NCBI GenBank assembly: GCA_031472005.1
Contig: PZJY01000002.1
Coordinates: forward strand, 3,596,001-3,660,000
Direction of reading: 5' to 3'
Origin: Tetracladium setigerum
Taxonomy: Eukaryota > Ascomycota > Leotiomycetes > Helotiales
Length of the DNA: 64,000 bases
A program made the translations under genes and the position numbers. A model generated the notes under the pieces. That model searched no databases. It was not told where the DNA came from and saw nothing but the letters and a program-made list of their open reading frames with translations. Of the stretch, positions 33,146 to 46,747 are shown one piece after another; within the stretch, counting starts at the first letter, position 1; every line of letters starts with the position of its first letter.

Positions 33146-35957
33146 TGTAGTCCTTGACTGGGGAGAAGCTGCAATGTGCAGGTGGATTGAAGTCGAGTCC
33201 GTTCAAATTCGAGGTTTTCGAGCGCAAAGACAGAAGTATTCGAATAGGTAAATAGGAAGACTGGTCGTTGAGTATTGCTGAGGGGCTTGAAGGGGGTTGG
33301 GAGCTCAATGAGGTGCGAATGGTTGCAAACAGCGATGGGAAATTAATTGGTGGCGGAGTCTGCAGGACAAGAATTGAGGTCAGTAAATGCTGTGCTGATG
33401 AAATAGCTGGCTCTGGTGCCTGATGTTAAATTGGAGAAAAAGAGTGCTGTTTCACGACTGCGTCGTCGTCATTCGGGAAGGGCGGAGGAAAAGCTGTCAC
33501 GGTCCTAAGGATTTACCTGCTGAAGATCGAGGAAGAAGAGCTTTCTCAAGGGCGTCGTCGTCTCCAGCACAGGGGTCGAGGGGTTTGCAGCATATGTGTA
33601 GGATTTGTGGATAGGATTTCGCTGGCTGTAGCGGAGGAAGAGAAATGGAAGAGAAGGCAATTGAAATAGAGTAGAAACCTACCAGTGAAGATTCTACCGT
33701 CGAATCGAAGTTCTCCTTTCTGGTCCTCCTTTTTTCCGAACTTTGTGGGTTGTTGGAAGTCGCGACGAAGTTAGTGGCAGGAGGCGGTGACCACAACAAT
33801 ATACTTATTGACACGCACAAAGCTGGGCAAGTCAAACTCACAAACTAACCAAAGCTTGCAGGTTTGACGACGTCGAGAGGGCTAAGAGGGAAGGAAGAAG
33901 GAGAGAAGAGAGAGAGGAGACGAGCAAAAGCCGGGAGTCTTGAGTCTTTCAATGATTGCCGTCTCAAGGTGCGAGCCCCACGATAAAAACCCCAGTAATA
34001 ATCTCCTTGCTGCTCCCAAGAGACTCTCGCACTCTCGTTCTCTCGTGCCTCCGGAGCATCCGTCGCAAATTGCGATCCTGAAGAATGGGACATCCACACG
34101 TGTGAGACGGCTGCTGATTCGCCCGTTGCACCAAAGATCAGGACGGGAAGGGGGAAGGGTGCAAGGGTGTGAGGCGCTGGGCGTTGGGGCCCTGGCCATC
34201 TGTCTTTTGCTCGGTCAGCTCGGACAAGAAAGGAATTTTGCACGACGAGGAAAAAAGGAGAAGCTTTGTTGGACATCGACCGCGATTATGTCCAATCGCC
34301 GATTGCCCGATGGATGTTCGATATGTACAGTACAGTATGTGCAGTGCATAACTTATTCATCATTTATGCTTGAAATGGTGAGCAGATATCGAGCGAGGGT
34401 TGATGTGACAATCAACACTGAAAATGAAATGAAATGAAAGTTCTTCCCAGGCAATAACAACCATAATAAGAATAATAACAACAACAACAACAACAACAAC
34501 AAATTGCACCACCACCACCACTCCCATTACCAACAGCAGCTCCGCAAAATAATCACCATCTAATCTACAGATGCGAATCCTTCAATCTCTGCTCGTCATA
34601 CAGTACGGTACCGTACCTGTTCCTGACAGTGGCAACTTAATCTTTGCTGACTGTTCGAAGCCGCCTCGCGCTATCCCACATCATGATCTCATCCTCATCT
34701 CATCCCGCCAAAACCGAAGCTTCCGACATCGAACCATCTTCACATCTCCAAAGGGGGGTCGGAGTGACCACTGCTGAGTGCTGAGTAGTGAGGAATCACA
34801 CTTATTCATGATGGTTGCATCCCTTTCGTGCTATGATACCCTCCAAATCCAACATGCAGCGGTGATATATCAAAGCACGACATTCAAGAGATACACTCCT
34901 TATCATCGCATTCCTTTACACCCAGCTATCTGGTCGTCATTATTCCATTCTCTCCCTTTAGCCTCTCTAATCGCGTCTAGGGATGAAGCGCCACATCTTC
35001 CATAACCGCCTGCCGTCCTTTCGGACTTCGGACGCAAAAGACTGCACGCACTTCCGGACTGCAGTAACTTTATTTCTAATTGCCGAGTTCACCACCATCA
35101 TCACTACTGTACTACATTAGGTGCCTACATGTGCTACATTTGGTCACCGGGTGTCACGATTATTGGCGCTTTGCGAATGACATATCTGATATCCTCATCG
35201 AGAAATGGCTGCATTCGGGGTGCATATCTACTGTAGCTTTTGTTTATCAGTTTACCGAGGAGGAGGGCTGCCCAAGGCGTGTGACTTTCCAGATCTCACC
35301 CCCGAACGTCTCCCGTGGGAAAGCATGTGCTCCAAACACATGCGCACGTTTTGAAGTTTCTGCGAAAGCTATATCTCGCGTAGATACAGCACAATGATAG
35401 GCATAAAACGATCTTGTCGCCATCTTCGCCTTTGGTCACATGACCTTACGAAACGTCCAAGAGCATAAATGCTTACCGTTTATATTATATGGTAGCAGCG
35501 ATCAGAGCTGTTATCTTGGAAACATGACATGGGTCATTTTCTATGGCTCTCTTCTACGATGGGTAATGGGGGCACAGAAATAGCGTATCACGTGCGTTCA
35601 AACCGAGATCATCGACTTACTATAAACCTAGAGAATAAAAGCTAACAAGAATTGATTCTCAAAAACTATCCTCTCATCTCGAACTTCTTTTTGTTCACAC
35701 TTTCCCCAGTATCAAACATTGAGCAATCCTTCGTCATCCCACTTCATTGCCGCTACACGCGCGCTTTCGGTCTTGGCAACAATGTCTACCCGTATGCCGA
35801 CGCTGCCCTCCCACCCTTTCTTTGCTAACTCAACATTTTTCATCCACCATTGATTCTCCTAAACCTCTTCTCCCATTATCACACAAGATCCCGTATTTTT
35901 CAATCAATTGAATCTGGTTGACTCGATAATCTGTCCACGCACTCAATCCATTTCGCC
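33146..35957. other. divergent promoter region of LCB2 and AACS genes
   Basis: No gene is supported in 2.8 kb. It must hold the leaders of both flanking genes and may include untranslated exons of LCB2. Near 34440-34520 there are AAT, AAC and CAC triplet runs, and at 34603-34616 a perfect 14-bp palindrome (GTACGGTACCGTAC). Confidence 0.4.
34475..34530. repeat. AAC/ACC trinucleotide microsatellite
   Basis: A run of about eight AAC units (34475-34500) followed by CAC triplets in the non-coding region upstream of LCB2. Confidence 0.85.
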
Positions 35958-38422
35958 ATGACTGACACACCCAATTCCGTTCAATCGCTCGCCGTATCCC
36001 TAGACGAGCCTGTAGAGCTATGGAGACATTCCAATCCACAGGAAACTCAGATGTGGGAGTTCAAGACTTCGATTGAGCAAAAGTATGGTGTGAAATTCAG
36101 GGGTTATCATGAGTTGCATCGGTGGTCGGTTGAGAATGTAGGAGCTTTTTGGGGCGAGACTTGGGATTATACGAATATCGTCTCCAGAGGGACCTTTGGA
36201 CAGGTGAGTGCGGACAAGACACTTGGTGAGCAATTGTCGTTGGGAACTTCATTCTATCTTTTTTTTTACTCTGGAATTTTTCGTTTCTTGTCTCGAGAAG
36301 AGGCGAAGTCGGCGCATCTAGAGACGCATTTTTGTTAGCGATGAGCCGTGAGGTGGTGTTAACCGAGGTCACACTGTGGCCGATGGAGCGAGCGTGTTGT
36401 TCTAATATTTTTTGGCAATAAAAATCCTCAGCAACCAGTCCGACAAATTCCGAACACCTTTTGTTTTTGTTGTTGTTTACATTTCTACAAATATTCGCTT
36501 AATCCGTGTTCAACGTGATTCAGGACTCGCTAACCCTCCCCAGGTTCTTGATGCAGAAGCAACCATGTTTCCCCGCCCAGATTTCTTCGCTGGAGTTAAG
36601 CTTAATTTCGCAGAAAATCTACTGTATCCGAAACTCCCATCAAAGTTCTCCCCTATTAAGGACAACGATATCGCAATTATTGACTCCAATGAAGCATTTT
36701 CTTGTGAAATGACTTGGGGTGAACTCCGGACAAATGTACGGAAATGCGCGAATGCATTGAGGCCATATCTTCAAGTTGGAGACCGAGTTGGTGGATTTTT
36801 GGGAAATCACGCGATGACGGTCGTCGCTATGCTAGCTACGACTTCGCTTGGAGCTATCTGGACAGCAGTCAGTCCGGACACTGGCGTTGCGGCGGTTCTT
36901 GACAGGCTGGTACAAATCGAGCCCAAGGTTTTATTTGCCGACAATGGAGTTCGATATAATGGTAAGATTCACGAGAGTATGACAAAAGTCAGAGAAATCA
37001 CAAATTCTCTGGTGACACTTCAGGCTGTGGTGATGTTTGAAAGTGTGGATGGAGTAGATTGTGCTATCAACCAAGGAGATTTGCCACCAGCATGCAAATC
37101 ATATAAATATCAGGACTTTGCGACAGACTCCGAGTTCAAACCGTAAGTCTGTCTTACTTGAGAGTGAATTCCGAACTAACTCTGGCAACAGGTCAGAAAG
37201 ATATCCTGAAGAATTCACATTGCTCCCGCCAAGTCACCCACTTTACATTCTCTACTCTTCCGGGACCACTGGAAAACCAAAATGCATCGTACATTCTGCA
37301 CTTGGCACTCTTATTCAACACAAAAAGGAGCACATCCTTCACTGTGATGTCCTCCCTCGTGATCGATTCTTCTTTTACACAACGACCACGTGGATGATGT
37401 GGCATTGGCTTGTCTCAGGTCTAGCGTCGGGAGCAACTCTCGTTCTCTACGACGGGAGTCCGTTCTTCCCTCACGGAGACCTCTCGATGCCAAAACTTAT
37501 CGCACAACACAAAATCAAACAATTCGGCACCTCGGCCAAGTATCTTAGCATTCTAGAACAGCGAAGCGTGCAACCGTTAGATCAAGGAATTGATCTATCA
37601 TCTCTAAAAGCAGTTTACTCCACAGGCTCACCACTTGCACCGAGCACATTCAGATACGTCTATGATGCCTTCCCAAAAGATTTGAATTTGGGAAGTATCA
37701 CTGGAGGAACAGATATCATCTCACTCTTTGGCGCGCCCTGTCCCCTCCTTCCAGTCTTTGTAGGAGAGATTCAATGCGCAGGACTCGGAATGGACATCTG
37801 TGCTCTCGGCGCACCGACAGAGCCACGCATCACCGACGGCTCACCAGGTGATCTCTTCTGCATGTCTCCATTTCCCAGTCAACCCGTTACCTTCTGGGGT
37901 TCTGACGGCGACGAAAAATACCGAAAAAGCTACTTCGATGTCCTACCCGGAAAATGGCATCATGGGGATTTTGTCTCGTTTAACCCTGCGACAGGCGGTA
38001 TGAAGATGCTAGGAAGAAGCGATGGAATCTTAAAACCGAGCGGGGTACGCTTTGGTTCAGCTGAGATTTACAACGTCCTTTTGAAGCATTTCTCACATGA
38101 GATAGAGGATGCGCTTTGTATTGGAAGAAGGCGGGAGACCGATGACGACGAAACAGTCGTACTCTTCTGTAAGATGAACAATGGCACGATTTTAAACGAG
38201 TCATTGGTTGCGAGAGTGAAGAAAATGATTAGAAAGGAGTTGAGCGCTAGGCATGTACCGGGCTTTGTGGAGAGGTGTGAGGAGATCCCGGTTACGACGA
38301 ATGGGAAGAAGGTCGAGGTGGCTGTAAAGCAGATTTTGTGTGGATTAAATGTCAAGACGAGTGCGAGCGTTGCGAATAGTGAGTGTTTGGAGTGGTATAG
38401 AGAGTGGGCGAGAACACATTAG
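35958..38422 (+). CDS. acetoacetyl-CoA synthetase
   Basis: Three exons: 35958-36203, 36544-37142 and 37192-38422, 691 residues, the usual size for this enzyme. It activates acetoacetate to acetoacetyl-CoA with ATP in the cytosol, feeding sterol and lipid synthesis or ketone-body use. The N-terminal ACS-type region has PRPDFFAGVKLNFAENLLYP. The AMP-binding signature is LYSSGTTGKPK. The acetoacetyl-type motif TTTTWMMWHWLVSGLASGAT and GGTDIISLF follow. The C-terminal lid has KWHHGDFV and GRSDGILKPSGVRFGSAEIY, and the catalytic Lys region is near PVTTNGKKVEVAVK. The first intron is long (340 bp, with a good branch and acceptor, GCTAACCCTCCCCAG); the second is 49 bp. Confidence 0.95.
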
Positions 38423-39091
38423 ACAATATTGGGGGGTTGGGGAGTAATTTTATATGGAGGAGGACGTTCACACGTCGCATGCAAAAGTTCAAAGCAGAAC
38501 AACTTCTATCCCTAAAATTCATAATTATTCTTACAGTAAATAGACGTGGAATTTTAAAATCCCAAAGTCGCGTTTTATATGCAGATCTCAAAATTGACAT
38601 TTCCTTCTGTATTACCTCTTTGAGTTAGCGCAGGTACAGTAACATTGCATCGATCAGCGGCTCATTTATTAAGCTTCCCACTCGCCAAGGCTTGCGAGAC
38701 CCCTGATTTTCCAACGCTCTTGGCACACAAGCCCCCGTTACTGTTCATGAACCTGTCTGTCAAGAATACAGCAGCAACACGTACTTCTTGCAACAATAGA
38801 ATAAATACTGAAATAAGAAATGATGAACTACTTGCCATCCCCCAAATTTCAAGTTCAAACTTTCCGCAATATCAAATTGAGCTGTTGCAGTGGACTTCGG
38901 ACATTAGCCGAATGCGATCAATGTCGTCACCATTTTCCCTGCATATCCTCCGTACGACGCTTAGCTACAAGCAACCTCAAACATCAAAACCTCTCAACGT
39001 TTCCCAAAGATCCCAAAAAATTTATTTTCACAATTAATCAATTCAGTCAATTTATTCCTACCTAGCCAATACATCTCTCACTCCCTCCAAA
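38423..39091. other. intergenic region
   Basis: No gene is supported. A C- and A-rich leader precedes the start at 39092. Confidence 0.4.
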
Positions 39092-40200
39092 ATGACACTC
39101 CTCAACTCCCTCCTCCACGCAACCAACTTCCGCAACCCCTTCCTCCGCACCCTCATCCCATCCGTCTCAGCCGCATTCGCGCTCCAAGCCGCAACAGCCA
39201 TCCCCTCCATCCTCGCACAGTCAGAACGGTTCTATGATCTCTCCGGCGCCCTGACGTATATTTCCGTCACGGCATTGAGTTTGTATCTGCCTTCCATGAG
39301 AGCGAGAGCTGCGGCGCAGTTGGCTGGGAAGGTGAAACCTGAGTGGCCGGGTTTGGTGGCCGGTTTGTTGGGGAATGGTGGTGCGACGGGCTTGAATTGG
39401 AGACAGGTAGTTTTGAGTGCCGCTGTTTCGGTTTGGGCTACGAGGTGTATGTATTCGACTTCCATCTTTCTCTTCAATATCAGGTCGATATAAAAGCATT
39501 GATCACGTGTCATCTCCTCCCTCCTCAGCATCACACTCATTAAGAATTATCACTAATAAAGAAAACAGTAGGAACATACCTCTTCCAACGCGTAATCGCC
39601 GATGGTCACGACTCCCGCTTCGACGAGATCAAAAAATCCCCCCCAAGATTCGCCGTCGCCTTCTTCGCCCAAGCTGTCTGGGTCTCTCTCTGCCTCATGC
39701 CCGTCATCGCCGTAAACTCCATCCCGCACGCCCTCCTCGCCACCCTCCCCGCCCTCCAACTAACCGACATCATCGGCCTCACCCTCTTCGCGGGCGGCCT
39801 AACCTTCGAAATCACCGCCGACCGTCAAAAATCCGCCTGGGTCAGCGAGAAGAAACAAAAACTCCACGACGAGGAGTTCCTGACTCGAGGCCTGTGGTCG
39901 AAATCAAGACATCCCAACTATTTTGGCGAGAGTACGCTGTGGACTGGTATTGCGGTTGCATCGGCTGGGGTGTTGGTTGGGAAGGTGGGGAGGGTGGGGA
40001 TGGGATTGGGTGGGAATTCGGTGCTTGCTGGGGTTGTGGGCTTGGGGTTGTGTGCGGTCAGTCCGGCGTTTGTGTCGTTTTTGGTCTTGAAGATTAGTGG
40101 GGTGCCCTTGAGTGAGAAGAAGTATGATAAGAAGTTTGGGGATCGCAAGGATTATCAGAAGTGGAAGGAGGAGACGCCTGTGTTCTTCCCCAAGTTGTGA
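39092..40200 (+). CDS. DUF1295 / steroid 5-alpha-reductase-like membrane protein
   Basis: Exons 39092-39446 and 39569-40200, 328 residues. I use donor GTATGT at 39447 rather than GTGTAT at 39445 because only the former keeps frame (ATR-L-GTYLFQRVIADGHD). There are several membrane helices. The family signature is at the C-terminal half: EEFLTRGLWSKSRHPNYFGE, then a Gly-rich helix and KKYDKKFGDRKDYQKWKEET. These proteins are related to 3-oxo-5-alpha-steroid 4-dehydrogenases and sterol reductases and probably sit in the ER; the substrate is unknown. Confidence 0.88.
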
Positions 40201-41198
40201 TATACTGGAGTTGGGAAGGCTGAGAGACTCTTATGAGTGATAGATCCGATAGATGATTGATCCACTTGCATGCTGATTACATTGCGTATTGAAGAGGAGA
40301 GATAAATCAGATACAATAGATTCAGTCGTTGCTGATTTACAAACTCCGGCAGTTCGGTGATGATTAGGTGATATAACAATCCCTTCTTCGCTGAACCTCT
40401 AGTCTACGAAAAGGAGCATTATGATGGAAACAGTGAGATATCCTTGCTAACTAAAGAAGGCTCCTTGCTGCGACTTAACTTTCACCACACCGAGTCATGA
40501 CTCTTAGCGCTTTGAAGTTGTTAAAGGCAAATTAAATCGTGACATATCCAAGCGATTCGAGATCATAGTGGCGGGCTTGCTCAACCGAACAATCAGTCCC
40601 CTTGCGATTGTAGATAATGTTCACATACTATTTCCAGGGGGTTATTTAATGTTCAAATATCAAATATCCAGAGGATTCTTGATGCGAGCGTGCTTCCGAA
40701 AATCAACATCCCTTCACAAAGGCGGCGCCTGATGAATGCAGATATTTGACGCAAACAATCCTAGATTCTTAGGGGACTCCAACCTTCACCTTTGATTACA
40801 TTTTAGTGTATACGCAAAGCCGTTAGTAGCATAACAGAGATCTCGTTTTTGGTGGTTTGATAAGGTCTGGTTTGCAAAGGTCCTGATGTCTGACGAATAC
40901 CTTATTACTAAGCCTCTTTAGCGAGGTTTTAGCTCGTTACTCCCAACGTCCACCATAAGTACTGGGTGGCATAAACGCAAGCAAACAAAAAGCTAGTACG
41001 GAGGGAACGTTCAATATCATTCAAACATACGGAGTAACTAGCATACTACCTGTTGAGACAATCACGTACGAGAACAAGAATTCTGCACATGTATATAGAC
41101 TTGCGTTCTTTAAGCGAGGCCTTGGCAATTCGTATCATGTTACGTTCGCTAGGTATTTTCAGATATAATTTACAAATTCTACGAAATAACACCAGATT
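40201..41198. other. intergenic region
   Basis: No gene or RNA was seen. It is the 3' flank between two convergent genes. Confidence 0.4.
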
Positions 41199-44100
41199 CT
41201 ACGCGCCCCCGGTGTTCCTCGGTATGGTTTCCGTCGCTTTTGTGCCCTGCCCAGGCTCTATTGTTGTTGATACTGATGTAACAGTGGCCTCCGTCGCCAT
41301 CACGACTCCATCTGACTTGTCAGGTAAAGAACCAACCGCTTCTCGCTCTTCGACGCACTTCATTGATCGACAACGGATCAACCCCAATTCTCTGAAGAGT
41401 TCATCTGGTGTGGCTTTTCTGCTGGAGTTACCGGTGTCGACCGCAATATGATCTGGGTCGAACTTGAGCCTCTGTATTGGATGGTGGTGATGTTTGCCAT
41501 GATGGAGCAGATGTCGATGAACCTCGTCAGCATTCATATCATCTAACCAGCGTTTCATTGGTGGGCTTCTTGGGGGGCTATCCCAGAGGTCAGTGATCGT
41601 GGTACTGAAGTTAGCTTGTAGTCATTCGGTCTGTGCCCGGCCAAAATATTGTCGTCATACCACGGGTCGTTATTGAAGAGAGCGAACCCGGGATCGTTTG
41701 TGATTGCAGTCGGAAGACATGGATTTGCGTCAATCAAGTCTCCAGGTTGCATATTGATGAATCGCATCGTGAAAGCTTGACGGGTCCAGGATGTTACAAC
41801 ACTTTCATAACACGTGTTGGATGTAATTCCTCCACCTTGGGTAACCACTGTGCTGGTTAAGGCACACTTGATTACACTTTGTCCCCATACCTCGCCTCCC
41901 TTCTGATTATGCCATTTTGGGAGTACTCGTATCCACTGAGTATAAGCGCCGGTGGACTCCATAAATGCAAAAGGGGGGTACTCATCCCTTTCGCAGCGAT
42001 TCCAGTCTCCTCTATGGGTAGGGGGGGCTAGTAACGAGGCAGGTAAGCTGCTGATCCATTTTCGCCATGGTAGGCGGTGCTGTTGGTTCCATCGATCTGG
42101 TGCGTCTCGGTTTACTCTTTTGCTCCAAGGACAGTACAGCGTGTCGATATCTCCAGTCGCTCGGCTGATGACCGATTGATAGTGGTGACAAGCATGGGGG
42201 TACAATGCCCCATCACATGTACCAGTCGCTATAGGTGAAGATAAAGTGGTAGTGGCTCTCTCCTCTGTAATAGTCGTAGTGCAGGTAAACGCTGCAGAAT
42301 TGGTGATAGGTCGGTTGATTGCTGGAATCCATTGCGGTCCAGAAATACGATTAGAAGCCCAATAACCAGGAAAGCCGGCGAATGCACCTATTGCAACACG
42401 ATTGTTGCCAACTTCAATGTCAATTATCTGAGTGTCGCGCCCTTTACACTCCTTTTCTGTCCCTAGGACTTCGATTTGATCATCTGACTTTTCTGTGATG
42501 GCAGATCGAGCACGCGCCCCACCAATGTGTCCAATAAAGCTCCTATCCCAAATTGGAATTGGACAGTAGTTGATCTTGGAGGGACGAATAGATGAACAAC
42601 AGTAGCTAGAAAAGTGATTTGCCTTGCACCCAGTCTTCGCACCACCAATATGCGTGTTTTGTGCAAGAAGCATATAACCTGCCGGGCAAGACTGACCACA
42701 ATTTTTCGGTTTACCATACCAGTCACACCCGTTTAGTACGACATCTGCCTCGACGCAGAGGGCACGATTATATCCATTGCCACCGCCATGACAACCATCC
42801 AATACGTAGCTTCCCTTCTCCGCATTGAAAACCTGGATGTAAAGTTAAACCTTATAGCTTTTATAACGAGTATTGATGTTTCAGAGCGCTCTTTGAGACG
42901 CCAAAACCTAGGACTCGGCTGATGGGCAAATAGAAAACTTACCTTTCCGTGGCCTGTCGTTACCATAGTATAACCTGCACCGCATTCAGGTTGGGCAGCA
43001 CATGTGGACCAGAAGGCTATCATATATATTGCGTTCTGTTGTTCCATCGCAGTCAACTTCACGGATGCATAGGTCGGGTTGACGGCAACGTTATCACCGA
43101 TTTCCTTTAAAATCTGGCCATACTCAGGATATTGGCATGCGTTTCGATCACAAAAGCCTCGATTGCACGCCCAACCACAAAGTCCATAGTCCTCATCGTT
43201 CGTTGTATCCCTGTACGAAGCCGTTCCAACTCTCTGCGGAGCAGCTGGTGCTGAAGCTGCAATACGCGTACAGCTGCACACCTCCGGTGGACAGAAATTG
43301 TATTGGCACGTAAACCCACACAAGTTTGCAAACGTCCCTACTCCCATTCCAGCAACACAAGCTGGAACTGCCGGTGTTGCGGGAAGTGGCGGATTGCAAA
43401 CGGTACCGACAGGTCTTTCCACACAATCAGCTGTTGATAAAAACCCAGTGTCGGCGCTGAAGCTACAGAGTCCTCCAAATGTGCTATCGCGGCCAGCAGC
43501 AGGGCAAGCGTGTTTTCCAAGATATGTAGGCACTGGTGGCTTTCCCAATTGTGTACAGGTACAACTGTCAGGACAATATCCATTCTTACAAGCGTGATTG
43601 CAAAGAGCTGCATGCGCGGCGTCACCAGTTCCTGCGACACAGGCTTGCTGGCTTATGGTTCGAGGAGGTGTCACAGCAGCAGCAATTGGGTTTGCCGCAG
43701 CTTGGCTGCCTACCCATGCATTCCAATTCTGAACGCCATTGGTGCAAGTTGTGGTGATTGCTCTGCCAGTTACTCGCGCGATCGTAGCACTAGATCTGGC
43801 AACAGTAACTACTACAACTCCAGTGGCACCATTGAAGCCCGCACTTCCATAATATATGCCGACTCCCCCATCAGGCACGACTGTCCATGTTGCTGTTTGA
43901 GCAACACCGCCAATCGTTACTGTAACAGTTGCTGTGGAAGTGAGCAGAGCCGAAAAGAATACCCTGTCTTGAGCGAGTGCGCTGGGTGCATAAGTTGTTT
44001 GCAATTGACTTGCTGTGTTTCCAGTAGTACCACCAGTGGTACAGGCAGCTGCTGGATGAGGCCTAAACCAAACAGATAGACCCTCTCGTGTGATTGACGA

Positions 44101-45247
44101 AGTGCCGGTCTTGTAGCGATCAATGACCCACGGCAAAAATATCCGCCAACCGTCATGAGGCATGCCAAGTGCGTAATTGAAAGGAGAGTCTCCCTTTGAT
44201 GCACTGAACGCTGTGTAGGCAGAATCTCGTGATGGAAGAGGACCAATGTGATGACATTCTCCAAAATCATTCCAGGAAATAATCTGAACATATTGTGGTT
44301 TCAAGTAGTGAACGTGAGTCCAACGATCAAACCACAATGAGTCTCCTCTGTAAAACATTAGTCAACGATCCTCCTTAATGTTCGTCACCAACTGTGTACA
44401 AAGTTAGAAAAAGATCTTACCTCCAAAGCCAGTTCTTCCTGAATCCAGGCATGTTGGTAAAGAACCATGGCGAGACTGGCATCATATAAGGTTTCCCTCC
44501 TAGGAAAGCCCGATATGATACATCTGTGTCTACCATCATATTGTTGGGACCCGTTGTCCAGCCTGTCCAATTGTTCGTCAGTGGTTTACCAAACAGAGCG
44601 CTATGAACCTCGACACAACCAAAATTCGTTAGACTCTGAAGAAACCGACGGACTTACCTGCCCAACTGAAAAGCCCGTCCACCACCCCAGTATCCATTGC
44701 TCTTTTAGCCCCAAGAGAAGAGAACGATGGCATGAAAAAACAATTCGTTTCGGTTTTGATAGAATTCCACTCGGAGGCAGACTTCGAGCCTTCAAAGGTA
44801 GAAACCAGTGGTTTGGTTGTGCCTTCATGCTTAAAGTATGTAGCTTGTGGCCCGTAAGTCGTGATCATACTGACAACATCAGATTTAGGCCAAGATCCAT
44901 TGCCAGCATAGTCAAAGGAAAAGATGTGTCGAAAGCCGCCTAAGTTTGCAGCCGCCGTGAAAGCCAGAGGGAGCGAGTCTCTATTTGTTGCTTCACCATA
45001 GGCCATGTTAAGAGCAAATCCGTCGATCCGCGCTTCTTTAGCTAGCCTTATTTCATTTTCCCAGTCTGCTACAGTGTATCCCACACTGTTGGAAACCTAT
45101 CAACAGTAATTATGAGCGATTTGACAGCGTCAACAGAAGAAGGTCACCTACCATGAAATGAGCAAATACTGCTGCACCCGTTGCGACATTGGCAAAAATG
45201 CTCAAGAGAGCAATGTGGAAAACTATCATTGTCTTCATATTTCTCAT
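41199..45247 (-). CDS. secreted GH71 alpha-1,3-glucanase fused to a NucA/NucB-type nuclease domain
   Basis: Six exons: 45152-45247, 44658-45096, 44421-44562, 42943-44347, 41661-42832, 41199-41604; all phases agree and give 1,219 residues. Signal peptide (MRNMKTMIVFHIALLSIFAN). The GH71 catalytic domain (mutanase, acting on cell-wall alpha-1,3-glucan) shows AHFMVSNSVGYT, IDGFALNMAYGE, KPYMMPVSPWFFTN, NWLWRGDSLWFDRW and QIISWNDFGECHHIGP. A beta-rich linker and four Cys-rich modules follow (LCNHACKNGYCPDSCTC type; the second copy has lost Cys). Next comes a Cys/Gly-rich region (DGCHGGGNGYNRALCVE) seen in large fungal chitinase-type proteins. Near residues 950-1060 lies a NucA/NucB-like signature: CERDEYPPFAF and NQKGGEVWG. 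A His/Asp-rich C terminus follows (HRHLLHHGKHHHH). The divergent neighbour is a LysM gene. A toxin-like role is inferred. Confidence 0.85.
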
Positions 45248-46747
45248 GAGATGGCAATGACAGCTATCGAAGTCAATCTCTGATAAAACAGTCGTATCTA
45301 GTTGAAATGTTTGCTTGTGATGGCAACTCTAACTTGAGGTCTCGTTCTTCACTTCTATGACCAGCTCGCACTGGATAATTGAGACTTATCATCTAGCCAT
45401 TCGGCCAAGATGACCCCACCTACTTTGCTGCACTTGTAAGATTACATATCTCCTAGACACTGAACTTACTGAAGCTTCGCGGAACCTCCGGCATGGCGGC
45501 ATCTGGCTCTGAGCACTGGTGCCCTTGACTCATTTTATTATTTGACCGCCCAGGAATGTTAACCCGTTCTTACTCGGAAACGAGTCCGCTTTCTTGCGAG
45601 CTTTCGTAGAGCATCCGATCCAAAAAAAATGACCTGAGCGGCGCTCTCACAAAAGCTAAATAGATTGCGCATGGGACCTGCGTCTGCTAGTGTACCTAAC
45701 TGTCAGCACTAAATTGGACTAAGTTCCGTGATGATTAGTGCCAAAGTCAATATAAATCAATTTCAGGGTTTACCCAGACCGCTGGTTTGTGGGAGGCTGT
45801 GATTATATCAATGTGCTTAAATGTAGCTTTTTTTGCAATCATTACTGCATCGAGGTTGGAATACGAACAATTAGTCATTTGAACATCCAGTGAGTACGGA
45901 GCCGGAGAATCAATTATTTGAATTCTCGTTGAAAACTGGTCCTGTATTGGAAAGACAATCTCCGTCCAGCAAGGAATGTGGTCACGGATCTTCTCAGAAG
46001 CAGCGTCTACATGCACATGATGTGATTTCATTCTGCAAGTCTGAAAGATTTTGATTCCGTTAATCCTTGTTTTTTGCCGGTAATTCTGTTCCTTTGAAAC
46101 CCACATTTGCATATAGGTTTTGGCGATAATTAGATGGGTTCCACTACTTCATAGGTACCAACAAAGTCGTCTTGCGGACCGACTGTTCTTGCACATGTGA
46201 GCTTGGCATATAGCTTGGCATATATAACCTCTTTTTAATCGAAAATTCTGATTTCGATCCTGAAGCTCCAGAAAAGCACGGCTAGACAATCTGTCTGAAC
46301 CTCGGAGTAGCTTTGTTATGAAGATCTTTGCTGACCTTTTTTTTTCCATATTCTATCATCTTGATCCAGTCTTGACATTTATGGTTTTCAAATCGAGCTG
46401 AGGTCGACGATAAAATGCAGGGTCGTATCCTTTCTTACTGTGCGGAGGTACAACGATGGAGTCGCACACTAGCCCCGCCAGCCTGCGCGACATTAATTAA
46501 TATTTGCCCCTGGCGCTTGCGGCAGTGCTCCGGACCGCCCGGGCATGAGTGCAAAGAGTCATCCCCGGACGAAGCTTATTCCCCTGTCAAAAAGAAAGTC
46601 AATAAGTCTCCACAGTCGGAACGATCAATACAGTAATTAGTAAATAGAAACGCCGTGTGCGATCAGTGAAATCAGTGAAATCAGTGCAATTCTCTTCACG
46701 GCTTCGAATGAGAAATTCATGAAAACCACACCTCGACATACTTCGAA
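45248..46747. promoter_or_regulatory. divergent promoter region of GH71-nuclease and LysM genes
   Basis: 1.5 kb separates the two starts. No gene is supported; an open frame at 45747-46112 (minus) has no recognisable features. Shared regulation of the pair is possible but no specific sites can be named. Confidence 0.4.

Noticed and set aside
39445..39568. Frameshift in the DUF1295 gene
   Set aside because: Using donor GTATGT two bases downstream keeps frame.
44601..44657. A 57-bp intron in the GH71 gene, implying a frameshift
   Set aside because: Using the later acceptor at 44563 (TTGGACAG) gives a 95-bp intron, keeps frame and restores the expected SWAGW motif.
45747..46112. Open frame of 121 codons between the GH71 and LysM genes
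   Set aside because: No recognisable motif, no splice partners, and it lies in the shared promoter region.
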